Shown: positions 1 to 6,251 of the stretch, one piece after another
Numbering within the stretch: position 1 is the first letter of the stretch
Layout of the letters: each line of letters starts with the position of its first letter
Assembly (NCBI GenBank): GCA_007132865.1
Contig: SLNU01000100.1
Span: 1 to 8,050, forward strand
Length of the DNA stretch: 8,050 nt
DNA from: Bacteroidales bacterium
GTDB lineage: Bacteria; Bacteroidota; Bacteroidia; Bacteroidales; UBA7960
Direction: 5' to 3'
Translations under genes and position numbers: made by a program
Notes under the pieces: generated by a model
What the model saw: only the letters and a program-made list of their open reading frames with translations
What the model was told of the DNA's origin: nothing
The model's database searches: none

Positions 1-1
1 A

Positions 2-604
2 TCAGCCCGGGAGGTCTGACACCCCCCTGAGCCTCTCCAGGAATTCCACCAGCTGCTCCAGCGCCCGGTAGCGGTGGCTGATGCGGTTTTTTTCCTCTTC
101 CGGCATTTCTGAGAAGCGCTTTTCATGGCCATCGGGCACAAATACCGGGTCATACCCAAAACCCCCGCTTCCGGCCGGTTCCTCCGTGATGGTCCCGTTG
201 ACAATCCCTTCGAACGTATATTCCCTACCCCCGATAATCAGGGCCATTACCGTCCGAAAGCGGGCCCTGCGGCTCTGTGCAGTTTTCATCATCTGCAGCA
301 GTTTCCGGACATTGTCAGGGCCGGCTTTCCCGGGCCCTGCAAAGCGTGCAGAAAGCACCCCGGGCAGTCCGCCGAGTGCCTCCACCTCCAGGCCTGAATC
401 ATCCGAAAAACAATCCATCCCGTAATGCCGGTACACATGCCGGGCCTTGGCGAGCGCGTTCTCTTCCAGTGTCTTGAAAGGCTCCGGAATGTCTTCCGTA
501 CAGCCGATGTCTGCCAGTCCCGATACAGAAAAACCGGGACCCAGGATAGACCTGATCTCCCGGATCTTGTGCGGGTTGTTGCTTGCAAAGACCAGCTTCA
601 TCAT
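2..604 (-). CDS. rdgB: XTP/dITP diphosphatase (RdgB/HAM1 family non-canonical purine NTP pyrophosphatase)
   Basis: Cytosolic house-cleaning enzyme that hydrolyses non-canonical purine triphosphates (ITP, dITP, XTP) to monophosphate and pyrophosphate, keeping deaminated bases out of DNA and RNA. The 200-aa product has the normal family length. Visible motifs are the N-terminal nucleotide-binding SNNPHKIREI (residues 8-17), the acidic catalytic SDDSGL (67-72, with D68/D69), SARFAG (85-90), GYDPVF (150-155) and the C-terminal SHRYRAL (177-183). The usual ETG before the TLEENA helix reads EPF (41-43), a mild deviation. It is the last gene of the minus-strand operon: its ATG overlaps the stop of the biotin carrier gene (ATGA, 601-604), so translation is probably coupled. 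A second ATG directly follows (601-599), and either could be used. Assignment is by motif recognition and is very secure; the link to the carboxylase genes is positional, not obviously functional. Confidence 0.96.
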   Translation of the reverse strand: MMKLVFASNNPHKIREIRSILGPGFSVSGLADIGCTEDIPEPFKTLEENALAKARHVYRHYGMDCFSDDSGLEVEALGGLPGVLSARFAGPGKAGPDNVRKLLQMMKTAQSRRARFRTVMALIIGGREYTFEGIVNGTITEEPAGSGGFGYDPVFVPDGHEKRFSEMPEEEKNRISHRYRALEQLVEFLERLRGVSDLPG

Positions 605-927
605 TCCATTTCGACCAGAGCGAAGTGCTTGGGTACCTTGTCGCCCACCTTTACATTGATTTTTTTCACCTTGCCATCAAACGGGGCCACGATCACGTTC
701 TTCATTTTCATGGCCTCCAGGATGCAAAGCCGGCTTCCTTCTTCAACGGCATCCCCCTCTTTCACGAACACCTCCTGTATATTGCCCGGCATAAAGGACC
801 GGACCATTTTCGGGTTTATAGGGCTGTAAGGCTTGCGGTTGATATGCATCCGGTTCAGCTGCGTTTCGTAAACGGCATCGTCAACCACCAGGCGGGCATA
901 CTCCTTTTCGTCTTTCTTCCGTTTCAT
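601..927 (-). CDS. Biotin carboxyl carrier protein subunit of acyl-CoA carboxylase/decarboxylase
   Basis: Small carrier (108 aa) whose biotin shuttles a carboxyl group between active sites of a biotin-dependent CoA-ester carboxylase or decarboxylase. The C-terminal half is a biotinyl/lipoyl domain (about residues 40-108): FMPGNIQEVFVKEGD, then the biotinylation signature LEAMKMKN (70-77) with K74 as the expected biotinylated lysine, and the closing hairpin PFDGKVKKINVKVGD. The first ~40 residues are basic and polar and resemble the short N-terminal segment of stand-alone Bacteroidota carriers; there is no Ala/Pro-rich linker as in many AccB or OadC proteins. The gene lies 20 bp downstream of the carboxyltransferase gene and overlaps rdgB by 4 nt, so the three genes are probably co-transcribed. 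What the sequence shows is the domain and motif; pairing with the upstream carboxyltransferase is inferred from adjacency. An AccB role in fatty-acid synthesis is less likely, because the upstream partner is of PccB/MmdA type. Confidence 0.93.
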   Translation of the reverse strand: MKRKKDEKEYARLVVDDAVYETQLNRMHINRKPYSPINPKMVRSFMPGNIQEVFVKEGDAVEEGSRLCILEAMKMKNVIVAPFDGKVKKINVKVGDKVPKHFALVEME

Positions 928-947
928 CCGTCAAAAATTTTCAGGGT

Positions 948-2495
948 TTAAAAAGGCGGGATCCCGTGTTTCTTCTCCGGCACCATTTGTGACTTCTGGC
1001 TGGAGATCTCCAGTGCATGGGTTACAAAACGGCGGGTTTCAGAGGGCTCGATGACCGCGTCGATATATCCGTGTGCAGCGGCGACATAAGGATTGGCAAA
1101 CTTCTTCTTGTACTCGTCGACCTTTTTCTGCCGGGTTTCCTCCGGTTTGTCAGAATTCATGATTTCATGGCGGAAAATGATGTTGGCGGCGCCTTCGGGT
1201 CCCATGACCGCAATTTCTGCGGTGGGCCAGGCAAAGACAAAATCGGCCCTGAGGTGTCGGGAGCACATGGCGATGTACCCGCCGCCATATGCCTTGCGCA
1301 GGATGACGGTGACCTTGGGGACAGTGGCTTCGCTGTAGGAATACAGGATCTTGGCCCCATGCCGTATGACCCCGGCGTGTTCCTGGTCAATGCCGGGCAG
1401 GTAGCCTGGCAGGTCGACCAGGGTCACCAGCGGGATGTTGAACGCATCGCAATACCGTATGAAGCGGGCCGCCTTGTCAGAAGAGTCCACATCGAGCACT
1501 CCGGCCAGCACCAAAGGCTGGTTGGCCACATAGCCTACCGTTTGCCCGTTGAGGCGGCCGAACCCGATAACCATATTGGCTGCGAACAGTTCCATCACCT
1601 CGAAGAAATCGCTGTCGTCACTGATGGCGCGGATCACATCCCTAACATCATAAGGCTCGCGTGGATCGGTCGGGATGATGTTGTCGATCCGGTACTGTCT
1701 GAGCTTGGGGGTCTTTTTCGGGAACGGGCTGGCTTTTTTCTGGTTGTTCCAGGGGATGTAAGTGACCAGCTTTTTGATCATCTGGAAGCATTCGGCCTCG
1801 CTTTCCGCAAAGAAATGGGCATTTCCGGTGATCTCACTGTGGACCCGCGCACCGCCCAGCTCCTCCATGCTGATCTCTTCTCCCAATACCGATTTGATAA
1901 CCTCCGGACCCGTGATAAACATTTTGGAGATCTTGTCGACCACAAAGACAAAGTCTGTCAGTGCAGGGGAGTACACCGCGCCGCCCGCACATGGACCAAG
2001 GATTACGGAAATTTGCGGAATCACACCGGAGGCCTGTGTGTTTCGGTAAAAGATCTCCCCGTAACCGGCCAGAGAGTTTACTCCTTCCTGGATACGCGCC
2101 CCACCCGAGTCATTGATGCCGATAATGGGAATCTTCAGGCTCATGGCATGGTCCATGATTTTGCCAATCTTGCGCGCGTGCATCAGTCCGAGTGATCCCC
2201 CAGCCACAGTAAAGTCCTGTGCGTAAATACAGACCGGGTAACCGTTGATGGTCCCGGTACCCGTAATGACCCCGTCGCCCGGGAGATGCTTCTTGTCCAT
2301 GTCAAAATCCTTCGCGGCATGCTCCACGAACAGGTCATATTCATGAAAGGAATTGGGGTCAAGCAGCGAGATGATGCGCTCCCTGGCCGTCATCTTCCCC
2401 ATGGCCACCTGCTTCTCTATGGCCTTGGCCCCGCCCCCCTGCAGGGCACCCTGCATTCTCCTTTTCAGGTCAAGCGTCTTTTGTTTGATAGACAT
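948..2495 (-). CDS. Acyl-CoA carboxylase carboxyltransferase subunit (propionyl-CoA carboxylase beta / methylmalonyl-CoA decarboxylase alpha type)
   Basis: Carboxyltransferase that moves CO2 between carboxybiotin and an acyl-CoA, typically propionyl-CoA/methylmalonyl-CoA, feeding or draining the propionate-succinate route. The 515-aa length matches the PccB/MmdA family. Two crotonase-like halves are visible. The N-half has KMTARERI (34-41), DFTVAGGSLG (94-103), INDSGGARIQEG (127-138) and the oxyanion-loop region GPCAGGAVYSPALTDF (167-182). The C-half has VANQP (323-327), DLPGYLPG (361-368), KAYGGGYIAM (401-410) and AWPTAEIAVMGPEGA (422-436). At the position that tunes acyl-chain preference in actinobacterial enzymes (Asp in PccB) this protein has I408. 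The start is supported by GGAG four bases upstream of the ATG (2500-2503 on the complement). First gene of the operon with the biotin carrier and rdgB. No biotin carboxylase (AccC/PccA) or OadB/MmdB-like membrane subunit is encoded in the window, so carboxylase, decarboxylase and transcarboxylase roles all remain open. Confidence 0.94.
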   Translation of the reverse strand: MSIKQKTLDLKRRMQGALQGGGAKAIEKQVAMGKMTARERIISLLDPNSFHEYDLFVEHAAKDFDMDKKHLPGDGVITGTGTINGYPVCIYAQDFTVAGGSLGLMHARKIGKIMDHAMSLKIPIIGINDSGGARIQEGVNSLAGYGEIFYRNTQASGVIPQISVILGPCAGGAVYSPALTDFVFVVDKISKMFITGPEVIKSVLGEEISMEELGGARVHSEITGNAHFFAESEAECFQMIKKLVTYIPWNNQKKASPFPKKTPKLRQYRIDNIIPTDPREPYDVRDVIRAISDDSDFFEVMELFAANMVIGFGRLNGQTVGYVANQPLVLAGVLDVDSSDKAARFIRYCDAFNIPLVTLVDLPGYLPGIDQEHAGVIRHGAKILYSYSEATVPKVTVILRKAYGGGYIAMCSRHLRADFVFAWPTAEIAVMGPEGAANIIFRHEIMNSDKPEETRQKKVDEYKKKFANPYVAAAHGYIDAVIEPSETRRFVTHALEISSQKSQMVPEKKHGIPPF

Positions 2496-2526
2496 AGTGC
2501 TCCGTTTTTATAAGCGAAAAATCCCC

Positions 2527-2533
2527 CAAAGTA
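2527..2533 (-). promoter_or_regulatory. Candidate -7 box for the carboxylase operon
   Basis: On the minus strand TACTTTG resembles the Bacteroidota -7 element TAnnTTTG with one base missing, and lies about 30 bases upstream of the carboxyltransferase ATG. No convincing TTTG -33 element is found at the expected spacing; only T-rich sequence (2536-2560 complement) is there. Weak candidate. Confidence 0.22.
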
Positions 2534-2656
2534 AGGAAAAAAAAACGAAAGAAAACAGATAAACCCCTGCAAGTTGCAATGGGAGCATCCCGGAGCCGTT
2601 TGCCAAACCCTTTTTGGACTCCGCAATGCCGGCAAACAAACCTTAGCTGTCATTCC

Positions 2657-2691
2657 TTTGTTTATAGATTAGCATCATTTTTGTACTTTTA
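2657..2691 (+). promoter_or_regulatory. Candidate Bacteroidota-type promoter for the subtilase gene
   Basis: TTTG (2657-2660) followed after 23 bp by TACTTTTA (2684-2691), which matches TAnnTTTG except the last base. The spacing is at the long end of what is seen for this promoter class. Transcription would start near 2697-2700 and give a very short leader before a GTG at 2717. This would leave the reading frame upstream of 2700 untranslated. Confidence 0.3.
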
Positions 2692-2716
2692 CCCGGATTA
2701 TTCAAAAAGTAATATT

Positions 2717-5700
2717 GTGATTCAAGCCAGGGAAGTCTCTTATTATTTTCGTCGGATAAGCCTGCATTATTTGGTAGCATGCTTGTTTTTTTCTGCCTTC
2801 ATGGGGAACGCTGTGGCGCAGGACCTGCGGGGTTTTGGCCCGGACCAGCGTGCCAGGCTGATGAGCCTTTCTGACTCCCTGGCAATGGATTTTCTGGAAG
2901 CGAATGCAGTGGCCAGGGAAAAGGCCGGACAAATGGGACTGGAAATCCGTTTCACCACAGCGGAGGGGGTGCGCTACGAACTGCAACGCATTGAGGACGG
3001 ACTTCCTTTTTATTACCGTACAATGAATGCGGGCGCAGCCATTACTTCCGGGGCCAACCAATTGCATCCGGGGGGGAGCCGACGCCTTTCCCTCAGCGGC
3101 AAGGGCCTGACTGCCGGAATGTGGGATGCTGGCAGCCTGTTTGATCACCTGGAATATAAGGGCCGTTATGTGAACCGCAATCCAGCAACCCAGATTGATG
3201 CACATGCCACGCATGTTGCCGGCACGATGATCGCGACCGGTATCAACGAGAATGCCAAAGGGATGGCTTATGAAGGGCGCCTGCACGTCTATGACTGGAA
3301 CAGCGACATCAGTGAGATGGCTGGTGAGGCCGCTGCCGGCATGCTGATTTCGAACCACTCTTACGGGACCCCGCTGGGATGGGAATACAGGGATGGCTCC
3401 TGGCGCTGGATGGGTGCGGCCAGCGCGGATGAGGACTACCGGTTTGGGTTTTATTCCAATGTCAGCAGATCCATTGACCAGGTGGCCTATACGGCACCAT
3501 ATTATTTAAGTGTATGGGCTGCAGGGAACGACCGCAATGATGCCGGGGACGGCAGCCGGCCTCCGGATGGTCCGTACGATACAATCGGACCCGAAGGGGT
3601 TGCAAAAAATGTAATTACGGTTGGTGCCGTGAACGGCATGCCCGGGGGATATACCCGAACCAGCGATGTGGTGATGACCGAGTACAGCAGCTGGGGTCCG
3701 ACCGATGACGGGCGGATCAAACCAGACCTGGTCGCAAAGGGCAGGGCTGTTTTCTCAACCAATTTGAATGATGGGTACCGCAGCACGAGCGGAACATCCA
3801 TGGCAGCCCCGGTGGTGGCCGGATCCCTCATGCTTATTCAACAGCTGTATCATGAGCTCTCGGGAGGGGAATACCTGCGGGCAGCCTCCCTCAAGGGACT
3901 GGCCATCCACACGGCCAATTCGGCAGGAAACGGACCCGCACCCGATTACTCTTTTGGATGGGGCTTGCTGGATGTGGGAAAAATGGCTGGTTTTCTCACC
4001 CAACTGGATAGCGAACGCCTGAAATTTATTGAAAGCACGATGCTGGACAGGGAGCAATTGGTGTATGAATTCGTCTATGATGGAGGCGGTCCCATTTTGG
4101 CCACGCTGTCGTGGACAGACGTACCGGGTACGCCTGTATCACCCCAGCTGAACCCCACTGACCTGATGCTGGTGAACGACCTTGACATGCGCATTGTGGA
4201 TGAAGACGGACAAGTATATTTCCCCTGGGTGCTGGATCCGGAACAGCCGGTCGCCAATGCAACTACGGGAGATAACTTCCGTGACAATGTGGAGAAGATC
4301 CGGATAGCCAACCCTCCGGCAGGCAACTATCGCATCATTATTTCACACAAGGGGAGCCTGGACACCGGACGACAGGATTTTTCACTTTTCCTGCAAAGCG
4401 GGGATGTGCCGGCCAGGACAAATCTTTACTGGATCGGCGGCAACGGGAACTGGAGCGACCCTTCAAAATGGTCCCTTGCCAGCGGTGGGGCTCCTGCAGG
4501 CATGGTGCCGGGACCAGACGACCATGTGGTGTTGGATAAGAACTCCTTTAGCGAGGAGGGGCAGGTGCTGACGTTGGACAAGGAAGGGTTTTGCCATACG
4601 TTTACCGTTAAGTCAGATGCCATCGGTTTATTTGATTTTGCACGCCACAGGTTGAATATATCGGTCTCGGTTTTTATTGAAAAGGACTTTACCATGCCGG
4701 AAACAAGTGGTCAGATGATACTCAACGGGACGTTTCAGAATGGTTATGTAATGCTTGAGAATGCCGGTTCGGAAACCATGTCGGATGTTCAGCTTATTTT
4801 CGATAACCCGAAGGGCAAGTGGCGGATCGTTTCAGACCTGGTTGTCGATCGCCTGGTGATCAGACAGGGTGAGGTGCATATGGAGGATGTGAATATCTCC
4901 GTCAGGGAACTCATGGTTCTGACCAATGAATCGTTTAAGCGCCTGCACATGGGGGCTTCTGTCCTTGGCGGACTGCAGAGAGTGAGGTTTCCAAGAAGTG
5001 ATTTTGAGGTTTCGGCGGGTTTGGCCACCCTGGTCTTTGGGCATGAGGAAGGAGAGCCGGTCGGGGAAGCTGCCCTCAGGGTCAATGGCACCCATTTTCA
5101 CACCCTGGTGAACCATGCCGATCTACAGGTTTTTGATTCCTTTTCGGTGAAAAATTTCTCCAATCATGGTCCTGTTCGCATTCATGAAATCTTTACTGTC
5201 GAAAATGTGGTTTTTACGGAAACCGCAGCCTTTTCAGTCGGTGAAGATGGGAGCCTGCTGATCAGTGAATCCTTTACCGGGTCAGGCATTCCCGGTTCCC
5301 TTGTCCTGCTTGAGGGACTCGGAAGGAATTCCACTATAACAGGTTTGGAAAACAGGCGGTTCTGCCTGGATTATGTGTGGGTGAGGAACCTTCCCGCATC
5401 CGGATCTGCGATCTTTAATGCCGGGCCGAACAGCACGGTGGAAAATTCCGAAGGCTGGCTGAACGTAGACTGTGACGAGGTTTTGTATGCGGATTTTTCG
5501 GTAACATACCCCTGCCGGTATAGCTGGACGTTTTTTCATGATGAAAGCAGCGGAATCATTGAAGAGTGGGAGTGGCAATTCGGCAATCTCGGGAAGTCAT
5601 ATCTTCCTGACCCCATCTTTACCTTCCAGAACATCGGTAACCAGACCGTCCGGCTGACAGTAACGGACGGTACTTATACCCAGACCAGGGTAAAACAGAT

Positions 5701-6175
5701 CCAGATTATCAACAACCCCCTGCCCGACCCCCAGGTTTTTGCGTCGGGTACGTCCTATTTCGTGGATGTGTACAACGTGAACTACCAGTGGTACAGGAAC
5801 GGCCAGCCCATTGAAGGCGCCAACTCACAGTACTACCAAAACGACAATGCCAGGCCGGGGGTGTACCAGGTGCTGATCAGCAACAACAACTGTAACCGGC
5901 CTTCCAAAAACCAGATTACGGTCAGTACCAATGAACTGGAACTGGCCGGGGGACTGCGGGTATTTCCCAACCCCTCAGACGGGCGACTGCGCATCAGTGC
6001 CTCCAAGCCGATTGACCAAATCGAGCTGGTGGACCTTACCGGACGGACCATGATCATCATGGCGCCGCAACAAGAGGAGCTGGAACTGGATGTATCCATG
6101 CTCAGACCCGGTGTTTACCTTCTCCGGGCATTGGTCGGCGGACAGCATATTCAGAAAAAGATACAGGTAATCTGA
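2717..6175 (+). CDS. Secreted multidomain S8 (subtilisin/KP-43-like) serine peptidase with T9SS type A sorting domain
   Basis: Predicted cell-surface or extracellular protease exported by Sec and then T9SS. From a GTG at 2717 the product has 1152 aa: signal peptide (1-34, RR then a hydrophobic core, cleavage after NAVA), short pro-region, S8 domain (~130-425) with D137 in WDAG, H163 in HATHVAGT, oxyanion N271 in AAGN and nucleophile S361 in GTSMAAP; KP-43-like jelly roll (~432-562, LVNDLDM and DNVEKI); YWIGGNGNWSD motif (571-581) opening a ~330-aa beta-rich region; PKD-like (~924-999); Ig-like (~1004-1070, YQWYRNGQPI); C-terminal sorting domain (~1076-1152, VFPNPSDGRL, LTGR, LRPGVYLLR). The frame is open from an ATG at 2579, but those extra 46 residues would precede the signal peptide and lie over promoter-like DNA, so 2717 is preferred; ATT and TTG starts are also possible. 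HATH replaces the usual HGTH. A susD-like gene follows 76 bp downstream. The substrate is unknown. Confidence 0.92.
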   Translation: MIQAREVSYYFRRISLHYLVACLFFSAFMGNAVAQDLRGFGPDQRARLMSLSDSLAMDFLEANAVAREKAGQMGLEIRFTTAEGVRYELQRIEDGLPFYYRTMNAGAAITSGANQLHPGGSRRLSLSGKGLTAGMWDAGSLFDHLEYKGRYVNRNPATQIDAHATHVAGTMIATGINENAKGMAYEGRLHVYDWNSDISEMAGEAAAGMLISNHSYGTPLGWEYRDGSWRWMGAASADEDYRFGFYSNVSRSIDQVAYTAPYYLSVWAAGNDRNDAGDGSRPPDGPYDTIGPEGVAKNVITVGAVNGMPGGYTRTSDVVMTEYSSWGPTDDGRIKPDLVAKGRAVFSTNLNDGYRSTSGTSMAAPVVAGSLMLIQQLYHELSGGEYLRAASLKGLAIHTANSAGNGPAPDYSFGWGLLDVGKMAGFLTQLDSERLKFIESTMLDREQLVYEFVYDGGGPILATLSWTDVPGTPVSPQLNPTDLMLVNDLDMRIVDEDGQVYFPWVLDPEQPVANATTGDNFRDNVEKIRIANPPAGNYRIIISHKGSLDTGRQDFSLFLQSGDVPARTNLYWIGGNGNWSDPSKWSLASGGAPAGMVPGPDDHVVLDKNSFSEEGQVLTLDKEGFCHTFTVKSDAIGLFDFARHRLNISVSVFIEKDFTMPETSGQMILNGTFQNGYVMLENAGSETMSDVQLIFDNPKGKWRIVSDLVVDRLVIRQGEVHMEDVNISVRELMVLTNESFKRLHMGASVLGGLQRVRFPRSDFEVSAGLATLVFGHEEGEPVGEAALRVNGTHFHTLVNHADLQVFDSFSVKNFSNHGPVRIHEIFTVENVVFTETAAFSVGEDGSLLISESFTGSGIPGSLVLLEGLGRNSTITGLENRRFCLDYVWVRNLPASGSAIFNAGPNSTVENSEGWLNVDCDEVLYADFSVTYPCRYSWTFFHDESSGIIEEWEWQFGNLGKSYLPDPIFTFQNIGNQTVRLTVTDGTYTQTRVKQIQIINNPLPDPQVFASGTSYFVDVYNVNYQWYRNGQPIEGANSQYYQNDNARPGVYQVLISNNNCNRPSKNQITVSTNELELAGGLRVFPNPSDGRLRISASKPIDQIELVDLTGRTMIIMAPQQEELELDVSMLRPGVYLLRALVGGQHIQKKIQVI

Positions 6176-6216
6176 AGAATTTATCAAATAGCTTTTTAGG
6201 ATACGAACTATAAAAA

Positions 6217-6251
6217 TTATTGCCCCATACCATTTATTGCCCCATACCATT
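6217..6251 (+). repeat. Perfect 17-bp tandem duplication abutting the susD-like start codon
   Basis: The unit TTATTGCCCCATACCAT occurs twice head to tail (6217-6233 and 6234-6250) plus one extra T, and the ATG of the SusD-like gene begins at the next base. Identity is complete over 35 bp with a period of 17; both flanks diverge immediately. It occupies the position of the ribosome-binding region, so copy number would alter the leader. The most likely origin is replication slippage. Confidence 0.95.

Larger units (their letters stand above)
2496..2716. promoter_or_regulatory. Divergent intergenic/regulatory region between the carboxylase operon and the subtilase gene
   Basis: This 221-bp spacer separates two divergently transcribed units and should contain promoters for both. 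It is AT-rich at both edges with a GC-richer centre. The centre holds the 11-bp odd palindrome GTTTGCCAAAC (2598-2608), a nested imperfect hairpin with CGGAG/CTCCG (2591-2595/2619-2623) outside CCAAA/TTTGG (2603-2607/2613-2617), and a distant inverted match GTTTGCC/GGCAAAC (2598-2604/2631-2637). Such dyads could be operator sites, but no known regulator motif is recognised. The plus-strand reading frame of the subtilase stays open through 2579-2716, but that peptide looks non-coding (see the subtilase entry). Confidence 0.55.

Noticed and set aside
1017..2195. Long plus-strand frame (392 codons) opposite the carboxyltransferase gene.
   Set aside because: It is the antisense shadow of a strongly conserved gene, has no recognisable domain, and arises from biased codon use on the other strand.
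2777..2788. Lipobox-like LVAC in the subtilase signal region, suggesting a lipoprotein.
   Set aside because: The stretch before it is too short for a lipoprotein h-region, and the hydrophobic segment continues beyond the Cys to an AxA-type site (NAVA). A Sec signal peptidase I signal fits better with a T9SS cargo.
6189..6196. TAGCTTTT as a -7 box for a separate susD promoter.
   Set aside because: No TTTG or TTG is present at a suitable distance upstream, so it is indistinguishable from chance in AT-rich spacer.
6237..6251. TTG start giving a five-residue longer SusD-like protein.
   Set aside because: It lies in the tandem repeat, and the ATG at 6252 gives a textbook lipoprotein signal (MKN, hydrophobic core, LTSC).
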